The notes below the pieces were generated by a model that saw only the letters and a list, made by a program, of their open reading frames with translations, made no database searches and had not been told where the DNA came from. A stretch of 64,000 nucleotides of DNA from Apus apus (Eukaryota > Chordata > Aves > Apodiformes > Apodidae), in assembly GCF_020740795.1 (NCBI RefSeq), contig NC_067283.1, positions 79,767,184 through 79,831,183 on the forward strand, in the 5' to 3' direction. Made by a program: the position numbers and the translations under genes. Positions 1 through 11,940 of the stretch are shown here, piece by piece (within the stretch, counting starts at the first letter, position 1; each line of letters starts with the position of its first letter).

Positions 1-2533
1 AATACAATGTAGTGTAACAGCATCCTCACTCTAAACTTCCAGGAAATTATTAAACTTGTACTAAATATGAGTCCAATATTTGGTGCTGGTTCAAATTCAA
101 TTAATTCAATAAGTAAAGACAGTGTAGAAGAACATCTGCAGATTCAGTAACATAGACTTACTGTTTCCAGGAAAATATTTACAGAAACACACAGGAGTAT
201 TGAAACTCTGGTTCTGCTGCATGCATTAAAACACTGCAATATTGATTGAGGGGAAAATTTTTAAAGGTGTATGCGTGTGTATCAAAGCTACCAGCCAGGC
301 AGCCCACAATCCGCAAGGCCCCAGTGCCCACCAGAGCTTGGCCACACGTGGTGTGAGAGCTCAGGCCCATGTAAAAGCATCTAACCTCTCTCCTACAGTT
401 CTCAGAAATGAAGGCAGGGAAATAGCAGTGCAAAACCATACAAGACAGGTGCTTGAGCAGATAGGCTGAGTTGAGGATGGAGCTTTGGGTAGAATTACAA
501 ATTTCTGGGCCACTAGAGTCAACCTGAAACCTGCATTCATCTTATGCTTTTAGGTTTGAGTATATTTCTCTGCTATATAAATGAGCTGTAGCTGTATACA
601 AATTTTTAAAAAGAAAATATAAAGCCAGTGATTAAGATTTTGAGGCCAGGTTTGGTAAGGAGAGCACTTGCAACATTTTAATGGAACCTCCCTTTAGAAA
701 AGGCATTTTTTTGAAAAAATTATAATCCAGATTGCACAAAGAAACTTAAGACCCCTTAGCATTTTTGCTTTTGCTAGCCTGGGCCTCTCTGCTTATGTGA
801 AATCTCCTTCAAACTGAGCTGCCATTTGCTCTTTCAGATTTTTGTTTTTTCCTTTCATCCTGTTCAACTCAAATTCTCAAGTGGTTTCACAATGACGAAA
901 CAGTTCTAGTCAGCCAAAGTGGAGGACAGCCAAAATATCCAGATAAAGAGATTTTCAGATGAACTGGGGAAAATTAATTGTGCTGAAGGTACATTATTAT
1001 TTTCAGTAGCATTTGGTAAAGTGGAACAGGCAGCAGGTGATTATTAATCACAGAAACATTAGTACTTTGGCTCCTTTATGCAACCTTTACTACATTAGCA
1101 TGTTGCTTCCCTGCAGTCAGGGCTATTAGTTTTAAACTTATGCTGTATGTACTATCTCAGCATCGAGAGTGATACAGAAGTTTCTTCAGCAAAACTAAAG
1201 CCAGGGCTGCTGCTGTTGTACAAAGCACCAATAATGCTGTTTTAACTCAGAGCACCAAGAAAGCTACAACCCACAGAGCAGAAGTGTGCTAAGATTAAAT
1301 ATTTTTTTTTTTCCCACTTGTAGGAAGGAGAATTTACTCCCACTTACAGTCTAACCTTTCCTTTGGCTTATCTGCAAGTTAGACAAATTAGCCTTGATGG
1401 TATCTGGAAAAGGGGAGCAGTCATTTCTTTTGTCTTCTCTGCACTGTAAAGTCCACGGATGAATGCCAGTGAATTGCATACTGCTGTTTAAAGGAGAAAT
1501 TAGAGCAAACAAGAAAAATATTACAGCAGAGAGATTAGAGAGCCTTTATGCAAACACAGTATATTTAAAATAAAGTTTTTTTTTTTAAAGAGGACCACAT
1601 AATACAGCAATATTCCTGAGGGAACTGAGCTCAGAGCCACGCTCTTACTGTGATCACGAGAAAAGAACAGAAGCATCTCATACAAGTCTCCATGTGCACA
1701 CTGCAGTTCCACCAGTAATGGCTGGCTATTGTTTTTGGAGGGAGCTGAAGAAGTAAAATAACTGAAGCTAGAAGATCATAATGGTGGCGTGTACCAAAAA
1801 GAAAAAAGAGACTGTCAGAAGGGACAAGTAGGGCACAGCTTTGGCTTATTTAACTCAGGAAATGCTCCTGTCTGGCTTACCTGGTAAAAATCATGTCAGC
1901 CATCTCTAAGTGTCAGACAGAGCATCAGTTGTCCCTGTTGCAATGAGCTCAGGTCTTAACAACTTTAACATAGCACCCATTGTAAAAATCCAGCCACCTC
2001 TACACCAGCTACTCTGGGACAGTGAAAAGCTTGTACTACATCAAGGGCATTATACTTTTGAGGCTATTTTGACCTACTTACATGAATACTCTAGAAGTCA
2101 AAATTATTAGACCCGAACTGTCGTTGCTCTTCTGGCATTGAAATTCTGTTCTTTCAAACACAGTGGTCAGAGACTGCTTTGTCCTGCAGATCTTGAGTTT
2201 TAGTAGAGGAAAGGAGAAACTAGTAGATAACAAGAGACAACAAAGTCATAGGAGCAGATGTGCTGCAGCCTTCCTCCCCTGCCGCCATAAACCAGCTGTT
2301 TTAAATAGACATTTAAATGCTAGGTAGTGTAGACATGAGTGTCACTACAGATGATAAGGGAATGGGTAACTTTCCACGAAGGAGCTCCCTTCGTTGATAT
2401 TATGTCTAAATGGGAATGTGGGCTTTGCAGTCTGCAAGCAGATCAGGTTATTTGATGAGCAAGGGCTTCCTCATGAAATCCAGCCTGGGCTCCCAGTGTA
2501 CAAGCATGCATGTGTCTATCTCTGAAACCTGAA

Positions 2534-2581
2534 AAAATATAACCTAAACAAACCACAAGAAAATATAACCTAAATAAACCA
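2534..2581. repeat. 26-bp imperfect tandem duplication (two copies)
   Basis: The string AAAATATAACCTAAACAAAC at 2534 recurs 26 bases later at 2560 with one C-to-T change, giving two adjacent copies of an A-rich unit. Confidence 0.8.
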
Positions 2582-2989
2582 TAATATCCTATGTGTTCCT
2601 CAGTCATATTGTCTAAAAAGAATTAAGTCATTACTGGCAGTGAGAAAATTCATTGGAACAACACAGTGAACCAGCACCAGACACGTTGGTCCAGAAAGTA
2701 AAAGGAAGCACACACATGTCAAACTGCTGCATAATGCAGGGCCTGGAACCCAACATTGTAGATTTAGGCTTTCTGAAATCACAGAAAGGTTGCCCCCCAA
2801 AAAGGAGGGGCATATTTGGGTAATTTGTTTCTTTTTCAAATGACTTCTGGATGAGAGCTGTGTCTGCTCTCTTCATTGTAAGACTGCAGGGCTAAGTAGT
2901 GATGCAAAGACCTGAAAGAAAACCAGCTCCTCCCTCCCTCTCCCCTGCACCTCGACTTGCTGTTATCCATCAGTATCAGCTACACATTT

Positions 2990-3440
2990 CAGAAGTAGGA
3001 AAAATGGTATCCAATTTGTCTAATAAGTATTTTCTCTTCTAAAGCCAGATGTAATTGAATATTGGATGCATAAGCAATGCCACTATCCAAATTGCACTTA
3101 ATTTGTTCCTAAAAAAAAGCCCAAACAACTGCTGTTGTACATTGCCCTATCTGAGTTAGGTTAATTAAGCCAGTACCATTAGTTGTGTGGGAAAGAGTAA
3201 TTTTCTTCTCAAAATAAGCAGGGCCGGGAGACTTGAGCTTTATGTCTTCTTGGGATGATCAGTTAAAAATGTAAAATCACAAGGGAAGTTTGCATTTGTC
3301 TGCTGAGATTGAACTTAGCTTGACAGCTGGCCAGCCTAATGTTAAATGTGCTAATCATGATAAAAGCAGTGCAATTAATCAGACTATAGCAAGGACATGG
3401 TGTTAACAGTGCAGAAAGCAAGCAAAGGAAGCGTTCCCAC
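2990..3440. promoter_or_regulatory. Candidate developmental enhancer (motif-rich)
   Basis: This intergenic stretch is dense in homeodomain-type cores (TTAATTAAG near 3161, GCTAATCATG near 3350, CAATTAATCAG near 3372) and has TTGACAGCTGG near 3319, which joins a MEIS/TGIF-type TGACAG to a CAGCTG E-box. It is free of simple repeats and transposons. The enhancer call is inference from composition only. Confidence 0.25.
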
Positions 3441-4922
3441 ATGACAATACATACTTTTCTTCCCTAGGGAGCTTTTATGATACCTATTATGGAAATGTTT
3501 ACTTTGGTAACACTAGGAGGGAAATGGTGCAGTGACTGCTAATGGTTATGGCCTTGGTGTTTAACAACGTAAGCAGGCAGTTATCTATACAGAGGGACTG
3601 CAATGAAAGTATTTCCTACCTCTTCTCTGATGAGTCTCATAAGAGAACTTAAACCAGAAAAAAATACACAGTGTAATTCAGACACTGACCCCCTACAGCA
3701 AGAAAAGACTAATGGATATGGCTAATCATTAGGAGGCAGCTTTTGGTCAGCGGTAATAATCCATGGATATAAAGGGATTGATGTTAAAGCACAAGAGCTT
3801 CCATCTAATACTTCAGGTCAAAAGCTACCACTTTTACTCCTTAACCATGGCCACTTACCAGATTTTTTTCTATTTTTAGGTAGAAACACACTGTTTACTT
3901 AAAGGAAGGAAAATCCTCTTGAAACAAAGGCCTGGGAAGCCTTGGTTCAATATCCAACTCCTGGGCAAGTCACCAATACACTCAGGAATATACGGCTTGC
4001 AATGCAATGCATGCTGCAGCCCTTCATGTACACCCCAAAGCCACACACTGGCTCAACCCCTCCATGTACTCATGGGCTCCAGCTCCCTGACCCACCAGTG
4101 CCTGGCAGGAGACCATGAGGACCATCACCCAGCTGGCGGGTGACAAGCTGGTTGAGGAAGTGGAGCAGCACAGCCTCCTAGAAAAAGGGCAGGGGCAGGG
4201 GTGGGGCATCTGGCTGGTCTTTTGAGAGTTGGCACAGCCCTAGGTAGGAAAGGATGTGTTTTGAAAATTGAACACCCTGCCTGTATTCAGTTGTGCTAGC
4301 TCTGGATTTTGCTGCCTGTGGGTATAAGGACATTTGCTTGCTTGCTAGGTTTATTGTTTTTCTGCACAAAAAGTGCACAGACTGAGAGCAATTTTACAGC
4401 AGTGTTTCATGTTTTACCTGATGTTGCTGGACCTTGGGCTCATGCTAAGCTGTTTGCCAAGCTATAGAAAGGTTCTCATGTGAAGAGCTCATTGATTCAT
4501 AGTCTCTAAGGCCCAAAGGAATAATTTTCAAAAGCCAAGTGGATAACCTGCAAAGTTCAGACTCCAAAATGCAGGTCCTTTCTCTTTTATTAACAAGCAA
4601 CTGAGCTTGGACCTGCTAAAGAAGAAAAAAAGGTAAGTCCCATTGAGACCAGCCAGCATGGTAGGGCATGGGACCCTTCACTAGCTGATGACAGAAATAA
4701 TTGACGACATCTATGGAGTGGAGGTCTCTGCTCTCAAAGATAAAGCAGCACCATTTTCATCATGGCAGAAGAGACCCCAGGTATCAGTGAGCCATGTTTC
4801 TCCCTTGCTGAACAGAGGGATTGCACTTAACCACATAAAAACTCAGAAGATGACAGCTCACAGACAAATTACATGAGGTAATAAAAAAAATAATAGGATT
4901 GTCATGAACAAGAGCTGTGAGA

Positions 4923-4951
4923 AAATGTTCACCCTGCTAGGGTGAACATTT
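4923..4951. repeat. Perfect inverted repeat, 13-bp arms, 3-base loop
   Basis: The left arm 4923-4935 reads AAATGTTCACCCT and the right arm 4939-4951 is its exact reverse complement. The loop is GCT. No TA-flanked transposon ends or adjacent repeat explain it. Confidence 0.85.
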
Positions 4952-5544
4952 CCAGAAGCATCAACAGTCAGCTACTCTCCCACTGTAAATCTATGTAGGA
5001 ATATACTAGCTGCTGCTGCTGCTAAGCGACATTGAACAGACTCGGCTACAGCAAGAGGACACATACAAAAGACATGTTCCTTCTGACAGGCACAGTGCCA
5101 AGTGCCCATGGTTTGCATGTATGGCAACAGCAAACAGAAAAAAACAAGAGTGGGAATGTGGATGGAGAGGGAGCGGCGTGCACGCACGCACACACGGCCA
5201 GCATTCACACCCAGCCACTGACAGGAGCATTCACAGGTTGCTCTTGTGCATGAAAAGCTCAGGCTACCTGTACTGGTACTGGTTCCGGGCAGGTCCTAAA
5301 GCTGTAGTAACTTAACATCAGACAAAAGCAAATCCCCACCCATCAGCACCCCCACTTCAGCAGCACACAGCTTGCTGTGCTCACTGCTGGAACACGGATT
5401 CAGAGAGCTCATTTTTCTGTCTGGGTTTTCCAGGCCATGCATTTTAGCAAAGCAGTAATGCAAAATGCACTTGGAGAAGGAACCTGGAGGCTTTCCCCCC
5501 ACTTCTTCTTAAAATAAAAAGCCAACCCTAATGTCTCCTTGGCG

Positions 5545-5825
5545 AGGATGCTGGTCGTTTTCCCGCAGATGGAGCCCGTGCTCAAGCAAGCGGCAGCGCA
5601 GCCGCCCTGCGCCTTGGCTGAAGCTGACGCCGGGGAAAGCCAGTCAATGCAGAGTCGGGTTTCAGCTGCTCGTTCTCTCGGCCTTATCAGATCGTGCTGG
5701 GGTTTTTTTCACTCTGGGAGATTTATGTGAAACGAGATGGTTTTATTAGCAAATTCCAGGCGGAGCCAGGCTTGTGGAGAAGCGGAGAGCGGAGACCGGC
5801 AGCTTGCTGCTGGGCCAACGGGGGG
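5545..5825. promoter_or_regulatory. Short CpG-rich island, intergenic
   Basis: About 20 CpG dinucleotides fall in under 300 bases, against very few in the surrounding kilobases. The patch is also GC-rich (for example GCGGCAGCGCAGCCGCC near 5590). Three overlapping short open frames cross it, none recognisable. It lies about 11 kb past the FBXL7 3' end and could mark a noncoding RNA promoter or a regulatory element. No promoter motif decides the strand. Confidence 0.45.
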
Positions 5826-5888
5826 TCAGGATCCCAGGGGGACTTGAAAAGATATTGGAAGTATGTTAAGCAGAGTTGTCAAGTAACC

Positions 5889-5995
5889 ATGGTTGTTGAT
5901 TTTCTGGTTTTGTTTCTCCTTGTTGTTTGTTTTGGTTTGTTGGTTGTTTTTGTTTGTTTGGGGATTTTTGTTGGGTTTTTTGGTTTTTTTTTAAG
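5889..5995. repeat. T/G-rich low-complexity tract
   Basis: Nearly all bases are T or G, with many TTG and TTTG units, ending in a run of nine T. It directly follows the CpG-rich patch. It also creates the hydrophobic tail of an open frame at 5694-6029, which is therefore unlikely to be coding. Confidence 0.85.
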
Positions 5996-8484
5996 CCAGG
6001 AAAAGATCCCATTCCACAGGAACCTGTAAAATCTTACAGCATTTTAATTGCGTTTCCTATCGTTGCTTCTGGCTCATCAGGCCAATGAACGGTTGACCTT
6101 TCTGTAAGACACATTCACAAATCACTCTGTGCTTGCAAAGGTGAGCTGTGTGTTATAGGTTGCCATCCACAGAAGAGGAATGGTGAGTGGCTGAGCGTGG
6201 TAAGCCATGTCTCCTGGAAAGAGCCAACACAAATTTGCAAATACCATTTTCCTCTGAAACATGGCAGGTTTCAAGTTTTGTTTTATCCTGAACTAGGAGA
6301 AAACCATTTAAAGTGTTCACAAAGTAGAGCTATACATCCAAATGAATCATGCTAAACCCAGTAAAATGATACATGTTGATGAACTCCAAATGTTGTATTT
6401 GGAAGCTGCTATCATTTCATTGAATTGCTTCTAAGCGTGTTTATTCAAACCGTGAACAGAGACATTTTTGGAAGGATGCTGGTCAGGTTGGTCAGGAGGC
6501 AGGTCAGACTGGGGAGGATGGGAATGTAACACAGGTTTTATCCAACCCAAAACAAAAAGCCCAGCATTTAATAAGTTTTAGAGTTGTTTTGAAAATATTT
6601 TTGTTCTGTGTCAGTGAAACTGATCTCATTTCACAATTCAAGGAGAACTAAATAGTTTCATCTAAAAAATAGTTTTTTTCAAAAAGAAACCCAGCAATAT
6701 TTTTGATCCCAAAGCGCCACATTTCTTGGCTGCCAGTGAAGCAGAGAGCTAGATTATAATACTGAGGCAGATGTTATCAATAATAGAAGGCCAAGAAATA
6801 ACTACATGTCTCAGTATGAGAGAGTCCTCTGTATTTTGAATCTGGTTAGGCTGTGAGGAAACATGACAGCATTCCAGGAAAATCAAGAGCTGTGACATTA
6901 ACTAATGTCACTGCTCAGAAAATAAATTGAAGATAAACACATGTACTGAACAATACAGCTTTCACACTGGGTGAGCAATGGAGTCTGAGCCTCCACAATT
7001 ATGAAATTTTGTGTAATACTAGAAAAATAAATATTTATGATGCAGAATCTTCAACTCTTCATCTATTTGGAAATGAACCTCCCAGGTTCTCACTTGAAAC
7101 TTATCTTGAATTGAGGCTCAAGTGAATCCAACAATACCCTCACACTCCTTTTCTTCAAGAAGCTAAGGATTCAAATGAATTGATGCTTGCCAACAAATCT
7201 TCAGCAGAGGAAAGTTTGTTCAGACTGCAAGGATCTGCCCAAGGACCACTCTCCTTGAAAGAGGGGAAGAAGTGTACACTGAAAGAAGTGCAAACAGTAG
7301 AATCTATTTTTCAAAACTGACATGGACACTGAGGCATCATGGGACCAGAATTCTTCTTACATTAATTTGATTTGCTATTTGGCACTTATATAACCGGGTA
7401 TTTTAAATATAAGGTATTTTGTTATGGATGACATGACTTTTCCTAGGGACTTAAAATGCCCAGTATAAGAATGGACTGTCATAGGAACTACAGCTTTTAC
7501 CCTAACACTCCTGTGACAATACTTGGTTTTATTTAGGGTAATTTGTACTACAAAAGTGAAATAGAAATTTGATCAGCTTGTTCATTAAGAGAATTTAACT
7601 TTATCAGAGCAGATTAAGGAGAATTGGGAAAACTTCTGTGCAGGATAAACCCATTAATACTTCCTTCTTACAAAATAAACCAGGGTAATCTTTCTGCATG
7701 TTTTGAGGATGGAAAAGACATCTCTACTTTTTATTTCAATAGGTATTGTTGCTTAGCAACAAGAGATGATATTGCCTTCAATGAGTATCACAAGCACCAC
7801 AATTCTGCACTAACATTTATCATTTTCACATGAATTGTTCACCTTGGGTAATGATCCAGGATGACTGTCTTACAGGAAAATATTCACTTGCAAAACAAAA
7901 ATAAATTAATAAAGTAAAGTAGAATAATGTCATCAGCTGCCAGATTTTTCCACACAAACCAACCTTTACTTGCAAAGGATCTATCAACTGTTTTCGCTAC
8001 TGGGAAAAAAAGAATCAAAACATTTGGGGGATAGCATTCAGCATTTAATAGGCTGAAATAATGGAAAGTAAGGCTCTATCTCCTATTTTATACAGGCAGT
8101 TAATGGTGTATGGTAAAATCTTCCTAGTTTTGCCTTCCACAGGAAAAGTCAAAAAACCAAAACCAAGTCTTTCTGAGAGACCTTCAGGGCAGCTGCTAGG
8201 TGGAGAGAAAATATGCTGATTTTAAAGCAGAAAGAAGCAGGTAGGATGTGAAATCCACTGCAGAAGCAGTAGAGATGAGGGAGGTGGAAAAAAAAAAAAA
8301 AAAAGCAAAAATACCTAGGGAATGAACAGACAGAACAAACAGACTCTTTAATAGCAAATTATTCACTGCTGAAAACCAGGCAGCAGTGCTGCAAATTGTC
8401 ATTACCTTGTAGAACATACAGCAGGAAAAGAAACCCAGGACTCTTGCAACACCCCAAAGTATCAGGATTTGCCAGAAACAGAGG
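5996..8484. other. Intergenic DNA, no gene seen
   Basis: AT-leaning sequence with only short chance frames (longest plus-strand 69 codons at 7624-7833). It contains the X-box at 7748-7760 and a 17-base A run at 8288-8304. The minus frame 8196-8531 owes its Phe run to that A run and is not supported as a gene. Confidence 0.65.
7748..7760. promoter_or_regulatory. Perfect palindromic RFX X-box candidate
   Basis: GTTGCT-T-AGCAAC fits the RFX-family X-box pattern GTTRCY-N-RGYAAC with a one-base spacer and exact dyad symmetry; the outer bases extend the palindrome to 7746-7762. RFX factors drive ciliary and other genes. Occupancy is unknown and no promoter is visible nearby. Confidence 0.4.
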
Positions 8485-8489
8485 TTGTG

Positions 8490-8925
8490 CAGCTGCTGGC
8501 AGCAAAGGCCCCTCAGCACTGCAGCCCGCACTAGAAAAACTCAGCTGGGCTTCAGGTCTTCATCCCTCCCGGCCTCTGCTCAACCCTCACACCTGGGATG
8601 TCCTGAGGAGGAAAGGGAGGATGAAGGGGAGACTGAGCCCTCCTGCACGTTGCCATGGGGAGGCCCCTGCTTAGGAGATGAGGTAAGACTCCCACGCGAG
8701 GCTCTGGGGCTCAAGACCAGAAGGCAGACAAGCCCTGCAGGTCTCACCCGACACCCCATCCCTGGCCGTGCCCTCAGCAGGGCAGAGGAGCTGCACGGTG
8801 TCCCCCGCGCAGGGCTGCAGAGGAGCCCGACGGCAGCTGCGAAGCGCAGCTGGCTCCACGCCTCTGCCTGGGACCCCCGGGCCCGCGCTGAGGAGCTGCT
8901 TCGTCAGCAGCTAATTGGCAGAACT
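8490..8925. promoter_or_regulatory. GC-rich, CpG-rich intergenic patch
   Basis: GC-rich sequence, CpG-dense mainly at 8690-8910 (for example CCCCGCGCAGGG, CCCGGGCCCGCGC). It ends in CTGCTTCGTCAGCAGCTAAT, which contains a TCAGCA Maf half-site and a TAAT core. A plus-strand frame of 161 codons (8485-8970) spans it but overlaps other open frames in the same GC-rich block and has no family resemblance I recognise. Possible unannotated promoter, enhancer or noncoding exon. Confidence 0.4.
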
Positions 8926-11589
8926 GAAAGCAGAGCAGGGCTGTATCCTCGCAGTTATTTTAGGTGTTAGGATCTCCTCAGCAATTCCTAGACGGTGACT
9001 CAACACCTCCTGCCCTTCAGCCAGGGATGGAGCCAGTGCTGCTGCCGCTTGAGATGACTTCTTCCTTCAAACCCCACAGGGGGGCCTAGAGATCTTCAGT
9101 AAAACCCAGTCAGTAAGAATGGAGATGTCTGACTTTCAGAAACATTTTGGTTTTTAAAAGGAGGCCTGAACTGTCCTTTTTCCAAGAGTAAATATGAATG
9201 TCATGCAGCCAGCGTGACAAAACGATCATACCCTCACATGACAGTAATTTCTATGCTTGCCTGCATACTCAGTCATTTGTGGTTTATTTTTTGTGTGCTT
9301 GTGGCCCAGTGAACAGCCTGTCTGGCCTAAACCACAAACATCTTCCCTATAACATTCAGAAGCATGTTTGCCTAAGTAAGGACAGCTAAAGGCATTTGAG
9401 ATGCCTGATGGCATCTGCTTGGCCTCCCTCTGCCGGTGCAAAAGGGCACAAGACTTCCTCGGGGATTGCCTTGTCCCTGCCAGCCTCCTGCACATGTCTC
9501 AGACACCCATGGGCATCTTTAATGGCACCCAATACCTGTGTTTGAACAACTAAATCGGGCCTTTGGTGTAACATTTTTCCTGAAACTCCAGCTCTAATGA
9601 GGAATAAATGTAGGTCTGCAATGTGCCAGGAATTTACAAAGGTGTGGATTCCTTTGCAGTGACAGGTCTCCCTGTAAACTGATGATCTACAGTGCTATAA
9701 TTCTCCCCAATAAGAGTCTACATCTACATTAATCTGTAAAGGTATTACAGGAAGAGCACCTTAATTAAAAAAAAAGAAAAAAAAAAGAAAAAAATGAAAT
9801 GCAGGCTGAGATTATGCCACAAAGAGTAGTTATTTATGACCCTAGAGAAGACCCAGAATATGTTTAAACATCAGCAGCATTGTTTCCACCTCTTAACCAT
9901 ACACTGTGCATTAAGGGCCAAACTGAGCAAAGTTCTTAAACACATGGAGTGTTTGCAGCAGTGTAGGCAAGCTTTGTGGAGAAAATTAAGTGAAGACCGT
10001 GAATGTTCCAAATAGTGTCTCAGTGCTCTAAGATCAGCACAGTAATTCTGTGTGCACCTTTCTTTTTGTTGTTTAACGTGACTGAATTCAGAGATGCAGG
10101 CAGCAAGGACTCGTTCCTCTTGTTGTGCCATAGTTCCCTCTTCTCCCTTTGCTTCCAGCTATTGCTCTGTAACCTACAGCAGAGCACCCCAAGTGACAAA
10201 ATGTGTCTGCAGGCCTCAGAAGAAAAAAAGACAGAATTCTTCATCGTCTTAATTCTATTTTTAAAAACGGTTAATAATGGTTTCACTTTTCCTATTTTTC
10301 TCTATATTTCTCTAAAAATGATATTAAAGAAAGAGTTAAGGTCTGCAACACTCAGTTCTTGGTCTGGCCATTCATTTAAGTGAGAGCATTTGGGGCATTT
10401 GTCTGAAAACCTGGGTGTACTTTGACATCCAGCCGTGAAGAGAATGGACTCATTTTTTCCAGTCTTGGCAAGACGAGCAATCCTAAATCAAAACAACTTA
10501 GTCATATTATGAAAGCTGAGACCCTTGCAAGTTTATATTCCTCGCTGTGTTTGGGTATTTGTGTGGGCCCAGGGCCAGCAGTAGGCAAAGGGTTTGAAGA
10601 AGCAGAGAAGGGACTTTTCGTTGTGGATTTGGACAGCATTTCTGCCTCATCCAGAGGAGTCTGGGAATCACACCCCCATCAATTTAATGACTGTACAGTT
10701 TGTACCAAGTCTGTGTTCACTGGTCATGCTCTGGCTTCCAGGCATCTAAAGGAGATTAAATTTTGATACCAAGCATCAGAAACGGTGTTTGAAGACTGCT
10801 GAATACCTGACTGAGCAGGCAACTGCCCTTCTACAGCCTCCTGAGTCTGAAATTATCAGCCTTTAAAAATTTAATAAAGGGAAGCAGAGATGCTTAAACT
10901 TCTTTGGCTGAGGAGAAGCTACAGGAAAGTTCTGGTGTTGATTACTAAGATGCTGCACAGCTGCCTAAAAGAAATCATGAGGATTCTCAATTTCCCAAAG
11001 TCTCCCTCTAGTTGAGAGGAGTGAGAGAGACCTGAAAAAGCAGTATGTCTCTGTGACCAGCTTCCTGACTTGCAGTAGCTAAAGGGAGCACAAAATACTC
11101 TCCTTCCCCTGGTATCTCTTCCAAATAAAGATGCTTTTGTTGCAGGCCTGCAGCAATAGGGCCCAAATATTCAGGCTACCAAGCCTCTAAAAAAATTTCA
11201 AGTGCCTGCTCTCACGAGAATCAATAGATGGGCAAACTAATTCATTACAAGTTTAAGTTTTGCACTCTGGAGCATAAGGGTTTTAGAAAAGAGGGTGCCA
11301 AAAATATTTAATTTGGAGGACCTTGAGCAGCTCTGACAGTATCACGCACAAGTGAGGGTGTGCTCAGTGTCAGGGACTGGCTGAGGCAAATATCAAAATA
11401 TGAAAACAGCTGCTAACAAAAGGTCTGTGCTGCTGAGCAGCCTGCCTGACAGTAGCCAGAAAGCAGATGCCTAGAGAGAAGCATAAGAACAGAGCAAGCA
11501 TATTTTCCCAGCACAGCCTGCCAGCCTCCAACACTTTGTGCCTCAGGCATTTCCCGACCCAGTGGTTGTCTGCTGTATTAAACAGATGC
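8926..11589. other. Intergenic DNA, no gene seen
   Basis: Only short overlapping frames are present (longest 126 codons, 10003-10383, no recognised family). An A-rich tract lies at 9767-9794. No transposon was recognised. Confidence 0.6.
9767..9794. repeat. A-rich low-complexity tract
   Basis: 28 bases of A broken by two G. No adjacent retroposon body was recognised. Confidence 0.9.
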
Positions 11590-11940
11590 ATACAGACTCC
11601 TCCACAAGCTTCTCCAGTCCCTTTTTAACCCATGTGAACATTTCAGATCTGCAACACTCTGTGGCAAGAGTCCAAGACTTTAACACATGCCAAAAGGCTA
11701 CCTTAATTTGCTACCTGCTGGATTCACTTGATACACTCTATTTTTTTAATTATTATTATTTTTTAATTAGTCATGCCAAACATTCAGTCCCTTCATCCCA
11801 TAAGCTGGGCATGATTCTGTAACCTTTCTCATACCTGTCATATCCCACCTTAGTTATCTCTTTTCCAGATAAAGCATCCTAGCTCACACCATGACGGCAG
11901 ACACAGAAACCATCATCAAACCTTTTCTGGTGCCCCCAGC
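11590..11940 (-). mobile_element. Old CR1-family LINE fragment (3' region)
   Basis: On the plus strand the stretch reads as the reverse complement of the CR1 3' region. Recognisable blocks in order include CAGACTCCTCC, AGTCCCTTTTTAACCCAT, ACACTCTGTGGCAAGAGT, CTACCTGCTGGATTCA, CATGATTCTGTA and TGTCATATCCCACCTTAG then TTATCTCTTTTCCAG. These match the older CR1 consensus as I remember it, with many substitutions and indels. An AT insert sits near 11745-11770. No intact reverse-transcriptase frame remains. It is a fossil and overlaps the chance frame at 11538-11822. Confidence 0.8.

Larger units (their letters stand above)
1..5544. other. Intergenic DNA downstream of FBXL7, no gene seen
   Basis: All open frames here are under 85 codons and overlap in several frames. 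The stretch holds a 26-bp tandem duplication (2534-2581), a region dense in homeodomain-like motifs (about 2990-3440), a perfect hairpin (4923-4951) and a short (CG/CA) alternating run near 5179-5196. No transposon was recognised. Confidence 0.7.

Noticed and set aside
3928..3975. Possible tRNA-derived SINE (MIR-like) or tRNA: CCTTGGTTCAATATCCAAC followed by GGGCAAGTCAC
   Set aside because: Only two short words resemble MIR, with the intervening core missing, and no cloverleaf can be drawn. Chance is the simpler explanation.
5694..6029. 111-codon plus-strand frame with hydrophobic tail
   Set aside because: The tail is the direct translation of a T/G-rich simple tract.
8485..8970. 161-codon plus-strand frame
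   Set aside because: Overlaps other open frames in a GC-rich block where stops are rare; low-complexity Ala/Arg/Ser composition and no recognised domain. The DNA patch itself is reported instead.
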